NCBI RefSeq assembly: GCF_018069705.1
Contig: NZ_CP072943.1
Span: 1,737,453-1,801,452 of the forward strand
DNA: 64,000 nucleotides
Source of the DNA: Aminithiophilus ramosus
GTDB taxonomy: Bacteria > Synergistota > Synergistia > Synergistales > Aminithiophilaceae
Direction: 5' to 3'
This document shows positions 6,367 to 15,727 of this stretch, one piece after another. Below the pieces are notes generated by a model. The model saw only the letters and a program-made list of their open reading frames with translations. It searched no databases and was not told the DNA's origin. A program made the position numbers and the translations under genes. Position 1 is the first letter of the stretch. Each line of letters opens with the position of its first letter.

Positions 6367-8721
6367 CTATTTCCGGCGGAAGCGGACGACGGTGACGCCG
6401 TACCCCCCTTCGCCGGGACCGCCGAGGCGATACTCCTCCACATAGGGCGTCTCCTTGCAGAGATCCTGAACGACCTGCCGCAGCACGCCCGTCCCTCGGC
6501 CGTGGATGAGGGTCACTTCGGAATAACCGGCCCGGTAGGCCTGATCGAGATAGCGCTCCAGGATAGGAAGAGCCTCGTCGACGGTCATTCCCCGGACCAT
6601 GACGGAAGAGGGAACCCCCTGAGGACGGGAGACGTTGATCTTCACCGTCTCGACGGGAGCCGCCTCCTTTCGGGCGGTCAGGCGAAGCTGCTCGAGGGGA
6701 ACATCGACACGAAGGGAACCGGCCTGGACGACGGCCTTTTTCCCCCTGATTTCCGCCACGGCCCCCTTGATGGCCGATCCGGCGACGGCGACTTCGTCGC
6801 CCACGGCCAAGGGCCGTTCCCCAGGCGGTCCGGCAAGCCGTTTCTTGCGGAGCAGACTCCGCCTTTCGGCCTCGTCGCGCAGACCGTCGACGCCGCGTTT
6901 GTGCGAGGTCATCTGGCGATGAGCGGCGGAAGCGGCCGCTCCCTGAAGCTCCTTGAGCAGGGAACGGGCCGTCCTTTCGGCGTCGTCGAGGATGGAAGCG
7001 GCCTTCCGGTCCGCCTCCTCGATGAGCCCCTCCCGCCTCTGTTCCAGACAGGCCAACTCCTCCTCGAGCGTCTTCCCGAGGCGATCCGTCGCCTCTTTCT
7101 CTCGGGTCATTTCAGCCTCCAGGCGATCGAGATAGCTCTGTTTGGCCTGAAGGCGGCCGATAAGCTCGTCCATGGCGCTCCCCTCTTCGCTCAGGGCCGC
7201 CTTGGCCCTTTCGACGACGCCGGGGGGAAGTCCCAGGCGGGAGGCGATGAGGAGGGCGTTGCTGCGGCCCGGAATGCCCATGAGAAGGCGATAGGTGGGA
7301 GAGAGGGTGAAGGGATCGAACTCGACGCTGGCCGTCTCCACCCCTCCCGCCGTGAGAGCGAAACGCTTGATGGGATTGTGATGGGTCGTGGCCAGGACGA
7401 GGCTCCTTCTCTCCAGCAGCTCCTCGAGAATGGAGATGCCCAGGGCGGCCCCCTCCTGGGGATCCGTCCCTGCCCCGAGCTCGTCGAGGAGGACGAGGGA
7501 GGTCTCCTCGGCCTCTCCGAGGATGGAGATGATATTGCGCATGTGGGCGCTGAAAGTGGAAAGATTCTGCTCGATGCTCTGCTCGTCGCCGATGTCGATC
7601 AGGATCGCCCCGATCTCGCCGACGACGGTTCCTTCGGCCGCCGGAACGGGCAGGCCGTACCAGGCCAGGGAGAGCGCGACGCCGACGGTCTTGAGGGCCA
7701 CCGTTTTGCCTCCCGTATTGGGGCCGGTGACGACGAGCTGACGGAATCGGCGGCCACACTGAATGTCGATGGCCACGGCTTTCTCCCCCAGAAGGGGATG
7801 GACGACCTTTCTGAGGTCGAAGAGGGCCTTGTCCGTCACTTCCGGCAAGGTCCATCTGCGACGATCCATCATCTCCCCCGCCCCATAGGCCAGATCACAC
7901 CAGGCCAGAGCCGCCTCGGCATCGGCAAGAGCCCCTTCGCGACGAAGCATGGCCTCCGTGATCTCCCGGAAAAGGCGATGCTCCTCCTCCCGCTCCTCCT
8001 GCAGCAAAAGGGCGAGAGAGTTGTTGAGGGGGACAAGACCGTTGGGCTCCATGTAGAGCGTATTGCCCGAGACGGAACGGTCGACGACGATGCCGGGGAA
8101 GACGCCGACGTGTTCCTGCTTGACGAGAACGACAAAGCGACCGTTCCGCAAAGAGAGAAGACGGTCCTGAAGCATGGACTGTATCGAGGGGTCGTTCAGC
8201 AGTTTCTGCCCGTCCCGCCGGAGGCGATTGCGGACCTGCTCCAGCGATTTGCGGATTTTCGACAATTTGGGCGAGGCGCTGTCGTAGAGTTTCCCGTCGT
8301 CGGCTATGACGGAAAGGGCCTTCAGCTCCTCGTCGAACTCGCGGATTTTCCGGGAAAAACGCCAGAGAAAGGGGAAGTCCTCCTTCTCCTCGGAAAGGCG
8401 CAGGCGAATTCGCGAGGCCACGGAAAGAAGCGTCCGGATGCGAAGAAGCTCCTCGCCGGTGAGATGGGAGGAGGTCTTGGCCTCGACGAGGAGTTCCGTC
8501 ACGGTGCGTAGATCGTCGGACCAGGGCAGTTCGCCGAAACGGTCGCGGAACCGCAGATAATCCCGAAAGAGCTCGTGGCGGGCCCGAAGGCGGCTTCCCT
8601 CGGAGGCGGGCTCCAGACGCAGAAGGGCGAGAAGGCCGAGATCGCTTCTACAGCGGGAGGCAAAGAGATCGAGGATTTTGTCCAGTTCCAGAAGGGAACG
8701 GGCCGAATCAGAAAGTCGCAT
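6367..8721 (-). CDS. mutS2: Endonuclease MutS2
   Basis: A 784-residue MutS2, a DNA-binding ATPase/endonuclease linked to suppression of homologous recombination and, in Bacillus, rescue of collided ribosomes. The core ATPase shows the Walker A GPNTGGKT near residue 330, a Leu-Leu-Asp-Glu-Leu-Gly-Ala-Gly-Thr-Asp Walker B segment and the following His-His signature. A long Glu/Arg-rich coiled coil comes next. The C-terminal Smr nuclease domain has His-Gly-Arg-Gly-Thr-Gly-Val-Leu. Length and domain order are normal for the family. It overlaps cvpA by 14 bp. Confidence 0.96.
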   Translation of the reverse strand: MRLSDSARSLLELDKILDLFASRCRSDLGLLALLRLEPASEGSRLRARHELFRDYLRFRDRFGELPWSDDLRTVTELLVEAKTSSHLTGEELLRIRTLLSVASRIRLRLSEEKEDFPFLWRFSRKIREFDEELKALSVIADDGKLYDSASPKLSKIRKSLEQVRNRLRRDGQKLLNDPSIQSMLQDRLLSLRNGRFVVLVKQEHVGVFPGIVVDRSVSGNTLYMEPNGLVPLNNSLALLLQEEREEEHRLFREITEAMLRREGALADAEAALAWCDLAYGAGEMMDRRRWTLPEVTDKALFDLRKVVHPLLGEKAVAIDIQCGRRFRQLVVTGPNTGGKTVALKTVGVALSLAWYGLPVPAAEGTVVGEIGAILIDIGDEQSIEQNLSTFSAHMRNIISILGEAEETSLVLLDELGAGTDPQEGAALGISILEELLERRSLVLATTHHNPIKRFALTAGGVETASVEFDPFTLSPTYRLLMGIPGRSNALLIASRLGLPPGVVERAKAALSEEGSAMDELIGRLQAKQSYLDRLEAEMTREKEATDRLGKTLEEELACLEQRREGLIEEADRKAASILDDAERTARSLLKELQGAAASAAHRQMTSHKRGVDGLRDEAERRSLLRKKRLAGPPGERPLAVGDEVAVAGSAIKGAVAEIRGKKAVVQAGSLRVDVPLEQLRLTARKEAAPVETVKINVSRPQGVPSSVMVRGMTVDEALPILERYLDQAYRAGYSEVTLIHGRGTGVLRQVVQDLCKETPYVEEYRLGGPGEGGYGVTVVRFRRK

Positions 8722-9250
8722 CGGGCGAGGCGGGAGCGGCAGGCACCGGAATCGAATCGAAGGCGAGCCCGTTCTCGTGCAGATAGGGGATCAGCCGCGG
8801 CCAGATCTGGGCGGCAAAGGAGAGGGAACGGCTCCCCTCGCTCCACTGAGGGGGAACGAGAGGACCGGCCATCAGGAGTCCCCCGTAGACGACGAGCAGG
8901 ATGGCGATCCCCTTCAGAGCGCCCGCACCGAGCCCGAGAAGGCGGTCGAGAAGAGAAAGGTGCGTCGCCTTCAAGAAGGCCCCCACGAGACGGCAGAGCA
9001 GGGCCGCCGCCAGATTGACGGCGACGAAGACGGCGACGAGCCCCACGCCGTAGGCGACGTTCTCCGTGATATCGAAATGACTGCGCACGAAGCCCGCCAC
9101 GACGTCGGCGCGGGCAAAGGCCAGGTAGAGCCCCCCCAAGGTTCCGGCAAGGGAAAGGACCTCGCCGGAAAGACCTCGGAAAAGGCCGCGGAGAGCGAGA
9201 GAAACCGTTATGAAAAGAAAGGTCATATCGATGACGGCGCCGAAACTCAA
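8708..9250 (-). CDS. CvpA family membrane protein
   Basis: A 180-residue protein with four hydrophobic helices in the first 130 residues, in the pattern of CvpA (colicin V production) proteins: Arg-Gly-x-x-Arg-Gly-Leu early, a Gly-Leu-Gly-Ala-Gly-Ala-Leu-Lys-Gly turn near residue 105. Its role is poorly defined; it is often found beside mutS2 and zapA. The TTG at 9250 is the preferred start because it follows AAGGAGGAG and overlaps the zapA stop by 3 bp. Confidence 0.78.
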   Translation of the reverse strand: MSFGAVIDMTFLFITVSLALRGLFRGLSGEVLSLAGTLGGLYLAFARADVVAGFVRSHFDITENVAYGVGLVAVFVAVNLAAALLCRLVGAFLKATHLSLLDRLLGLGAGALKGIAILLVVYGGLLMAGPLVPPQWSEGSRSLSFAAQIWPRLIPYLHENGLAFDSIPVPAAPASPDATF

Positions 9251-9501
9251 CGGGACTCCTCCTTGAGAAGCGCCTCCAGGCGATGGCGAATTCTCTCCAG
9301 CTGCCAACCGTAACGCAAAAGGGCCAGCAAAAGCCGCTCCTCCTGCCCGACGGAGGGACCGCCCGACTCCTCGATGACGACGTTCAGAGGGACGAGAAGG
9401 CGATCCAGCTCGTCATCGGTCAGAGGCGTTCGGATCGGGTAGGTCTTTTTGCCGACGCGCAGCCGGACTCGGCGCATTTCGGCGCCGGGCAATTCCGTCA
9501 C
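9247..9501 (-). CDS. zapA: Cell division protein ZapA
   Basis: An 84-residue ZapA-like protein that would stabilise FtsZ filaments at mid-cell. After a short leader it has Arg-Val-Gly-Lys-Lys-Thr-Tyr-Pro-Ile, the beta-strand start usual for ZapA, and then a helical second half suited to the dimer/tetramer coiled coil. The ATG at 9501 overlaps the upstream gene as ATGA. Weak sequence conservation is typical of this small family. Confidence 0.65.
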   Translation of the reverse strand: MTELPGAEMRRVRLRVGKKTYPIRTPLTDDELDRLLVPLNVVIEESGGPSVGQEERLLLALLRYGWQLERIRHRLEALLKEESR

Positions 9502-9818
9502 CGCGAGGCGGCCGCCGCTCCGCCTGTGGCCAGGGGACGTTCCGCCCCATAGAGCTTGTCAAGCTTTTGCGCAAGGGAGCTGAGACGCTGCTCCATCTGG
9601 TCTTTCTCTTTCTGAAGGGACATGCGCTCGCGCTCGGCCTGCTCGATGAGGCGCTGATTTTCCTTGCGGACGCGGATCAGCTCAAGATCCTTTTCCTGGA
9701 GCGCGCGCCGGGCCTCCTGAAGCTGTTCCCCTATCTGGACCTTCTCGGCCTCGAGATTCTGGACCTTTTCCGTCACCTTATCAAGGATTTTCTCGAACTG
9801 TTCCAGACGCTCCAGCAT
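9498..9818 (-). CDS. Small coiled-coil protein, possibly ZapB-like
   Basis: A 106-residue protein that is almost wholly a coiled coil (residues 1-90: repeating Leu/Ile with Glu, Lys and Gln), with a short Ala/Gly-rich tail. Translation is coupled to zapA by a 4 bp overlap, which suggests a joint role at the division ring, comparable to ZapB. That function is inferred from context only; coiled coils give little family signal. Confidence 0.6.
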   Translation of the reverse strand: MLERLEQFEKILDKVTEKVQNLEAEKVQIGEQLQEARRALQEKDLELIRVRKENQRLIEQAERERMSLQKEKDQMEQRLSSLAQKLDKLYGAERPLATGGAAAASR

Positions 9819-9842
9819 GAAATGACCTCCTTTGTCGGAGAG

Positions 9843-12239
9843 CTAGCGGAGACGATAGCCGGCCGCTTCGAGGGACTCCCGAAGCGCTCGGTGGTCCCCC
9901 TCGATCTCGGAATCGACGAGAGTCCGCTCGGGGTGACGGTAGACCAGGCTGAAGGCCAGGCTCCGCATCCCCTCGGGCAGGGAAGGCCCCTCGTAGACAT
10001 CGAAAAGCTCTACCCCTTCGAGCATAGCACCGCCGTGACTTCTGATGAAGTCCCCAAGGAAGGCGGCCGTCACCGATCGGGGAGCCAACAGGGAAATATC
10101 GCGCAAAAGAGCGGGGAAAGGGGTCTCGGAGGCGAAGCGGGGCCTCTTGTCGCCGACGAGGGATTGAAGGTCGAACTCGAAGGCGTAAAGGGGAGCGCCG
10201 AGGTCGAGTTCCTTTTCGAGCAGGGGCTTGAGTCGCGTCAGATAGCCCACGGGACGGCCATCGACGCGAAGCGTCGCCGTCTGTCCGGCGTGGCCGAAGG
10301 GAAGCCTATCGGGGCAAAAGGAGGGAACGACGCGGCAGGCCGCCAGAAGGGCCGTCACGTCGGCCTTGACGGAGAAGAAGTCCTCGGCTCCCCTCGCCCC
10401 GTAAAGGGCCTTGCCCTGCCGGCCTCCGTAGAGAACGGCGCCGAAACGCCGCCTCTCGTCACATCCCGTCCGGCCCTCCGCGGGAACAAAAATATCGCCG
10501 ATTTCGAAAAGGCGCAACTCCCCGCGCCAGCCCTTGCGAAGATTCCCCGACAGAGCCTCGAGGAAGGAGGGCAGCAGCAGGGGACGCAGAACGGACTGTT
10601 CCCGGCTCAGGGGATTGGTCAGCTCCAGAAGCTCCTCGTGTCGCCCGAGTCCCAGCCTTCCGACGGACTCGGGCGACACGAAACTGTACTGGACGCTCTC
10701 CATGTAGCCCCGCGCCATGGCCGTCTCCCGCAGCTTTCGCCAGAGCAGAAAGGCCTCGCCGACAGTCCCCGTGTCCCGGGGCCGGCCGGGCAGCCTCGCC
10801 GGGATGACGGCGTCCGTATAGCCCCGAACGCGGGCCACCTCTTCGATGAGATCTTCCTCGATGTTGACGTCAGGCCTATAGCTGGGAACGTAAAAGGTCG
10901 TGCCCTTTTCCCCTCTCCGTTCGGCATCGAAACCCAGACGGGAAAGGATTCTCTCGGCCTCTTTCATGTCGTCCCAGAGGAGATAGCGCCTCATCTTGTC
11001 CCGGGTGAGCTCGACTTCTCCGATGGCTTCCGTCCGACGGCGCCGGAGGTGAATCGAGGGCTGAGGACGACCGGCGTTCCAGCGGGAGATCAGCGAGAGG
11101 GCATAGCCGAGAGCCACAAGACTCCTGGCGGGATCGACGACGCGGGCGAAGCGATAGGCCGCCTCCGAGTTCAGGCCGAGGCGCCGCGAAGTCCGGCTGA
11201 CCCGGATGGGATCGAACCAGGCCGTCTCCATGAGGACCCGTCTCGTCCCCTCGAAAATCTCGCTGTTCTCCCCTCCCATGACGCCGGCCAGGGCGACGGG
11301 GCGACCTCCGCTGGTGATAAGAAGATCCTGGCCGTCGAGAGAGCGGTCCTTGCCATCGAGAGTTCTCATCGTCTCGCCGGGCCGGGCGGACCTGACGGTG
11401 ATCTCCGGCGAAGGGAGCCTGTCGAAGTCGAAGGCGTGAAGAGGCTGCCCCAGGAAGAACATGGTCAGGTTCGTGGCGTCGACGACATTGCTGACGGGAC
11501 GCTGGCCCAGAAGGGCCAGCCGGATCCGGGCGTCCAGGGGAGAGGGGGCGATCGCCACATCGTCGACGAAACCCAGACCGTAGAGCGTGCATCCCTCTCC
11601 CTCGAGGGTAATGCCGCCGAAATCGACGGGCCAGTGGGCGCCGTCCTGAGGCAGGTCGATTTCGAATTCCCTGAGCTGACTTCCCTCGACGAGGGCGTGA
11701 ACCTCGCGGGCCACGCCCAGCAGCGAGAGGAGATCTCCCCTGTTGGGCGTGATCGACAATTCGAGGATCTCGTCGTCCAGCCCCAAAGAGGAGACCGCGT
11801 CGGCTCCGATGACGTATTCCCCGGGCAGACGCAGGATGCCCGGTTCCGTCTCGACGGCGGCGACTCCCAATTCGGAGGCCGACAGGGCCATCCCCTGGCT
11901 GAGAAGGCCGGAGAACTCGCGAGTCCCCATGACGGTCCCGTCGGCCAACGTGGCTCCTGGAGGGGCGTAACAGACGAGATCGCCGACGGAGAGATTGCGC
12001 GCCGCCGTGACGCAGAGGGCCTCTCCCGCACCCCTGTCGAGACGGGCCAGAAGGAGATTGGCCGACGAGGGATGGGGATCGAGAGCCACCACGCGGGCGA
12101 TCACGACGCCCTTGAGTTTCCCGCAGGGACGGACAAGCGACTCCACTTCGGTTCCCGTGAAGGTGAGACGCTCGGAGAGAAGCTCGGCGTCGATGGGGAT
12201 GTCGATCAATTCCCGAAGCCAACGAAGCGAAAGAAGCAT
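9843..12239 (-). CDS. pheT: Phenylalanine--tRNA ligase beta subunit
   Basis: A 798-residue PheT. An N-terminal EMAP-like tRNA-binding domain (about residues 40-150, with Leu-Ser-Val-Gly-Asp-Leu-Val) is followed by the B3/B4 editing domain, the B5 domain with Asp-Pro-x-Arg and Thr-Ser-Arg-Arg motifs, the catalytic-like core and a C-terminal anticodon-binding (FDX-ACB) domain that ends Glu-Ala-Ala-Gly-Tyr-Arg-Leu-Arg. With PheS it forms the alpha2beta2 enzyme that charges tRNA-Phe. The ATG overlaps the pheS stop by 1 bp (ATGA). Confidence 0.97.
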   Translation of the reverse strand: MLLSLRWLRELIDIPIDAELLSERLTFTGTEVESLVRPCGKLKGVVIARVVALDPHPSSANLLLARLDRGAGEALCVTAARNLSVGDLVCYAPPGATLADGTVMGTREFSGLLSQGMALSASELGVAAVETEPGILRLPGEYVIGADAVSSLGLDDEILELSITPNRGDLLSLLGVAREVHALVEGSQLREFEIDLPQDGAHWPVDFGGITLEGEGCTLYGLGFVDDVAIAPSPLDARIRLALLGQRPVSNVVDATNLTMFFLGQPLHAFDFDRLPSPEITVRSARPGETMRTLDGKDRSLDGQDLLITSGGRPVALAGVMGGENSEIFEGTRRVLMETAWFDPIRVSRTSRRLGLNSEAAYRFARVVDPARSLVALGYALSLISRWNAGRPQPSIHLRRRRTEAIGEVELTRDKMRRYLLWDDMKEAERILSRLGFDAERRGEKGTTFYVPSYRPDVNIEEDLIEEVARVRGYTDAVIPARLPGRPRDTGTVGEAFLLWRKLRETAMARGYMESVQYSFVSPESVGRLGLGRHEELLELTNPLSREQSVLRPLLLPSFLEALSGNLRKGWRGELRLFEIGDIFVPAEGRTGCDERRRFGAVLYGGRQGKALYGARGAEDFFSVKADVTALLAACRVVPSFCPDRLPFGHAGQTATLRVDGRPVGYLTRLKPLLEKELDLGAPLYAFEFDLQSLVGDKRPRFASETPFPALLRDISLLAPRSVTAAFLGDFIRSHGGAMLEGVELFDVYEGPSLPEGMRSLAFSLVYRHPERTLVDSEIEGDHRALRESLEAAGYRLR

Positions 12240-13282
12240 CAGAGAACACCTCCAGAGGCGAGAAAGGCGGCGTCTCCCTGGAAGAGAACGCGCAGATCGT
12301 CGAGGCCGTACTTGAGCATGGCGATTCGATCGAGCCCCATCCCCCAGGCGAAGCCGTTGTACTTTTCCGGGTCGATGCGGCCGCTGCGAAGGACGTTGGG
12401 ATGGACCATGCCCAGCCCCATCACTTCGAGCCAGCCCGTCCCCTTGCAGATGCGGCAGCGGGGGTTGGCGCCCGAACAGGCGACACACTCCACGTCCATC
12501 TCCATAGAGGGCTCGGTGAAAGGGAAGAAGCTGGAGCGGTAACGGGCCCTGAGGGGACGGCCGAAGACGCGGTTGATGAAGACCTCGAGACAGCCCTTGA
12601 TGTCGGCCACGGAGACGTCTTCCTCGACGAGAAGTCCCTCCAGCTGATGGAACATGGGAGAGTGGGTGGGATCGCTGTCGCGGCGGTAGACCCGTCCGGG
12701 ACAGACGACGCGGAGCGGCGCCCCCTGACTCAGCATGGAGCGAACCTGCACGGGCGACGTGTGGGTTCTCAGGAGAAGCCCCTCCTGCCGGAGATAGAAG
12801 GTATCCTGCATGTCCCGAGCCGGATGATGGGGCGGAATATTGAGGGCCTCGAAGTTGTGGAAATCGTCCTCCACCTCGGGCCCCGAGGCGACGGAAAAGC
12901 CCAGACCGACGAAAATGTCGACGACATCGTGGAGCACCTGGACGACGGGATGAAAGGCACCGTAGGGCCGTCCGCACCCCGGCTGGGTCACGTCGACGCC
13001 GTGCCGTCGCTCTTCGTCTTCTGCCTCGACTCCTCTGCGGGCCGCAAGGGCCTCGTCGAGAGCCGTCTCGATCTCGACGCGAAGGACGTTCCAGGCCGCT
13101 CCCGCCGAAGGGCGCTCCTCGGAAGGAAGGCGCCCCAGCGACTTGAGGGCCGCCGTAAGCTCCCCCTTCTTGCCGAGGAAACGGACGCGCAGCGCCTCGA
13201 GGCGCTCGCTTCCCTCCGCCTCCGCCAGGGCCCCCTGAAAGGCCATCCTCATTGCGTCCACCTGTCTGTGATGGTCACTCAC
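12239..13282 (-). CDS. pheS: Phenylalanine--tRNA ligase alpha subunit
   Basis: A 347-residue PheS, the catalytic class II subunit. The N-terminal coiled coil (about 1-90) is followed by His-His-Pro-Ala-Arg-Asp-Met-Gln-Asp-Thr-Phe-Tyr (motif 2 region), Arg-Thr-His-Thr-Ser-Pro-Val-Gln, and Phe-Pro-Phe-Thr-Glu-Pro-Ser. The C-terminal Gly-Met-Gly-Leu-Asp-Arg-Ile-Ala-Met is motif 3. The GTG at 13282 has an AAGGAGG site and overlaps the ktrA stop as GTGA; a 13-codon upstream extension lies inside ktrA. A Cys-x-x-Cys-(x)7-Cys-x-x-Cys-like zinc-binding insert sits near residue 270, as in many PheS. Confidence 0.96.
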   Translation of the reverse strand: MSDHHRQVDAMRMAFQGALAEAEGSERLEALRVRFLGKKGELTAALKSLGRLPSEERPSAGAAWNVLRVEIETALDEALAARRGVEAEDEERRHGVDVTQPGCGRPYGAFHPVVQVLHDVVDIFVGLGFSVASGPEVEDDFHNFEALNIPPHHPARDMQDTFYLRQEGLLLRTHTSPVQVRSMLSQGAPLRVVCPGRVYRRDSDPTHSPMFHQLEGLLVEEDVSVADIKGCLEVFINRVFGRPLRARYRSSFFPFTEPSMEMDVECVACSGANPRCRICKGTGWLEVMGLGMVHPNVLRSGRIDPEKYNGFAWGMGLDRIAMLKYGLDDLRVLFQGDAAFLASGGVL

Positions 13283-13962
13283 CGCTTTGCCTCCTTGCTC
13301 TCCTTGGAGCCTTGGACCCACTGGTTGATTTCATCGCTTTTGCCCGATATGAAAAGCTGATCCGTCGCCTCGACGACCGTATCGGCCCGGGGGATGAACT
13401 GCTCTCCCTGCCGATCGACGAGAAGGACGACGGCATTGTACTCGTTGCGGAAGTTGAGCTTCGCCAGACTCTTTCCGATCATCTCCGGGCGGGGCGCCGT
13501 CTTGCCCACGAGGAGCTCGCTGCCCGGGACCTGCGAGAACTGAGAGAGCCAGGGAAAGACAAAGTGATCGGCGACGCGCATTCCCATATCGCGCTCGGGA
13601 AAGATGACGCGATGGGCCCCGACGCGGGCCAGGACCCGTGCGTGAAGGGCCGTCTGGGCACGGGCCATGACATAGGGAACGCCCAGCTCCCGGAGGATGG
13701 CCGTGGCCAGGATGGAAGCCTCCGTGTTCTCTCCGATGGCCACGACGGCCACATCGGCCTCGCGAACGCCGACCTTGACGAGGGCCTCCTCGTCCGTGGC
13801 GTCCAGTTGGGCCGTCAGATCGACGTCGTCGGCCAGAAGCTCGACGCGGGAACGAACCTTGTCGACGGCGACGACATACTGCCTCAGGGCGACCAGGCGC
13901 TCGCAGAGGGCGGCCCCGAACCGTCCCAGGCCGACGACGAGAACCATCTTCTTTTCGGTCAT
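13279..13962 (-). CDS. ktrA: Potassium uptake regulatory subunit KtrA/TrkA
   Basis: A 227-residue cytosolic RCK protein gating the adjacent K+ channel-like transporter. The Rossmann fold is clear: Gly-Leu-Gly-Arg-Phe-Gly near residue 11, and Ala-Val-Asp at the end of beta-2, which favours NAD(H) or ATP binding. An RCK_C domain fills residues 140-215. It is 60 bases downstream of ktrB and overlaps pheS, so a potassium system is embedded in a translation-factor operon. Confidence 0.92.
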   Translation of the reverse strand: MTEKKMVLVVGLGRFGAALCERLVALRQYVVAVDKVRSRVELLADDVDLTAQLDATDEEALVKVGVREADVAVVAIGENTEASILATAILRELGVPYVMARAQTALHARVLARVGAHRVIFPERDMGMRVADHFVFPWLSQFSQVPGSELLVGKTAPRPEMIGKSLAKLNFRNEYNAVVLLVDRQGEQFIPRADTVVEATDQLFISGKSDEINQWVQGSKESKEAKR

Positions 13963-14022
13963 CCGATTTCTCTCCCTCTTTTCTTCGCGACGGCCGTTTT
14001 TCCGTCGCCGGGCCTCGATGAC

Positions 14023-15348
14023 CTAGCCGACGGGAACATCCGTGTCCGCATAGGATACCTTACCTCCCCCATGCCCTTCCAGCAGAAGTCCGTAAAGAAA
14101 GGTCATCAGCCCCACACGCCCCCAGAACATGAGGAGGACGAGAACCAGCTTCGCTCCCGGTCCGAGGTCCGCCGTCACTCCCAGAGAGAGACCGACCGTC
14201 CCCAGGGCCGAAACGGCCTCGAAGAAAAGAGTCAGAAAGGAGTGGGGCTCCATCAGGGCCAGAAGAAAGGAGCTGAGAAAGAGCGTCCCCAGGTAGAGAA
14301 AGAAGAGAGATGTCGCCCGCGTCAGCGTCCAGTGGGGAATGCGTCGCCCCCAGAGGACGACCTCGCCTTTGCCCCGAAGGTCCGTCCAGGTCGATGCGAG
14401 GAGCAGCCCTACCGTCGTCGTCTTCATCCCCCCGCCCGTCGAAGCCGGAGAGGCCCCGATGAGCATGAGCAGGACCGTCAGGGCCACGCCGGGATCTGAA
14501 AAACGGGAGAGGCTGACCGTATCGAAACCGGCCGTCCGCGGCGTCACGCTGTGAAAAAGGGCGTTCCACAACTTCAGCGGCCAGGAGAGAGCCCTGAAGG
14601 CCTCCTGCCCCTCCGTAAGGGAAAAAAGGAAGGTGCCCAGGCCGATAAGGACCGTCGTCATGAGCAGGACGAGCCGGCAGTAGGGGGAGAGGCGCCCTCC
14701 CCGGCGCAGGCGATGGACCAGCTCGATCAGGACGGGCGACCCCAGGCCGCCGACGACGACGAGAATCATGACGGCCGAGGGGACGGCGAAAGTCGTCGCA
14801 TAGCCCTCGAGATTGGAGGAAAAAAGAGAAAAGCCGGCGTTGCAGAAGGCCGAGACGCTGTGAAAAAGGGCCAGGTAGAAGGCCCTCATCGGCGTCTCAT
14901 CGCTCAAGAAACCGATGAAAAGCCAGAGAGTCCCCAAGCCTTCGAACAGGAAGGTCAGCTTCAGAATCTGAAAGAGAAGCCGCACCGCTCCCGCCGGCGT
15001 GTCCAGGCCCAGCCCGCCGACGAAAAGAAGGCGTCGGCGAAGATCGATCTTCTGTCCCATGAGAAGGGGAAGGGCCGTCGTCGCCGTCATCACGCCCAGG
15101 CCGCCGAGCTGAATCAGGAGAAGGACGACGAGCTGGGAGGGAAGCGTCAGGAAGGTGCCCGTGTCGACGACGGACAATCCCGTGACGCAGACGGCCGACG
15201 TGGCCGTGAAAAGGGCATCGATGAAGCCGATGGGACGGACAGGGACATTAAAAAGCCATATAAGGAAGGTTCCTGCGCCGATAAGCGACAGGAACCCCCC
15301 CGCGACGGTTCGTTCTATGGGAACGGAACTGTAGGTTCTGGGCTTTAT
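14023..15348 (-). CDS. ktrB: Potassium transporter KtrB/TrkH family
   Basis: The membrane pore of a Ktr/Trk potassium system, 441 residues as drawn. The four selectivity-filter repeats are visible: TSAVCVTGL near residue 52, SVSAFCNAGFS, SVTPRTAGFD and SALGTVGLS. No ATG, GTG or TTG lies upstream of the first filter in the open frame; the first TTG falls inside the filter and cannot be the true start. The drawn start is an ATA at 15348 that overlaps the rplT stop as ATAA, giving the N-terminus (Met)-Lys-Pro-Arg-Thr-Tyr and the usual family length. A CTG at 15291 is an alternative. Confidence 0.82.
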   Translation of the reverse strand: MKPRTYSSVPIERTVAGGFLSLIGAGTFLIWLFNVPVRPIGFIDALFTATSAVCVTGLSVVDTGTFLTLPSQLVVLLLIQLGGLGVMTATTALPLLMGQKIDLRRRLLFVGGLGLDTPAGAVRLLFQILKLTFLFEGLGTLWLFIGFLSDETPMRAFYLALFHSVSAFCNAGFSLFSSNLEGYATTFAVPSAVMILVVVGGLGSPVLIELVHRLRRGGRLSPYCRLVLLMTTVLIGLGTFLFSLTEGQEAFRALSWPLKLWNALFHSVTPRTAGFDTVSLSRFSDPGVALTVLLMLIGASPASTGGGMKTTTVGLLLASTWTDLRGKGEVVLWGRRIPHWTLTRATSLFFLYLGTLFLSSFLLALMEPHSFLTLFFEAVSALGTVGLSLGVTADLGPGAKLVLVLLMFWGRVGLMTFLYGLLLEGHGGGKVSYADTDVPVG

Positions 15349-15704
15349 CGTCCCAGCGCCTCCCGCGCCCTCTCGGCGATGTCGGCGAAGACGGTGGCGT
15401 CGTTGACGGCCAGGTCGGCCAACATCTTCCTGTTGATGACGATGCCGGCCTTCTTCAGGCCGCTGACGAGCGTGCTGTAGGTCATGCCGTTGAGGCGGGC
15501 GGCGGCGTTGATGCGCATGATCCAGAGCTGGCGGAACTGGCGCTTCTTGGCCCGGCGATCGCGAAAGGCGTTGGAAAGGGACTTGAGAAAGGCCTCGCGG
15601 GCCCGGCGGTAGACGTTCTTCTTCCTGCCCCAGTAGCCCTTGGTGATGGAAAAAAGCTTCTTACGCTTGGCGTTGCTCTGTGAACCGTTCTTTACTCTCG
15701 GCAT
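15345..15704 (-). CDS. rplT: 50S ribosomal protein L20
   Basis: A 119-residue L20, needed for early 50S assembly. The basic N-terminal extension and the Trp-Ile-x-Arg-Ile-Asn-Ala-Ala-Ala-Arg motif (here Leu-Trp-Ile-Met-Arg-Ile-Asn) are standard. It is 23 bases after rpmI in the classical infC-rpmI-rplT order. In many bacteria L20 represses this operon by binding its leader RNA. Confidence 0.98.
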   Translation of the reverse strand: MPRVKNGSQSNAKRKKLFSITKGYWGRKKNVYRRAREAFLKSLSNAFRDRRAKKRQFRQLWIMRINAAARLNGMTYSTLVSGLKKAGIVINRKMLADLAVNDATVFADIAERAREALGR

Positions 15705-15727
15705 CGAGGGTCACCTCTTTCTCGTAA

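Noticed and set aside
5701-8511. Plus-strand open frame of 936 codons opposite mutS2
   Set aside because: Antisense shadow; low-complexity Gly/Asp/Arg-rich translation and no ribosome binding site.
9567-12542. Plus-strand open frame of about 990 codons opposite pheT
   Set aside because: It lies antisense to a clear pheT, has no family match and mirrors its codon bias; such frames result from the high G+C at third positions.
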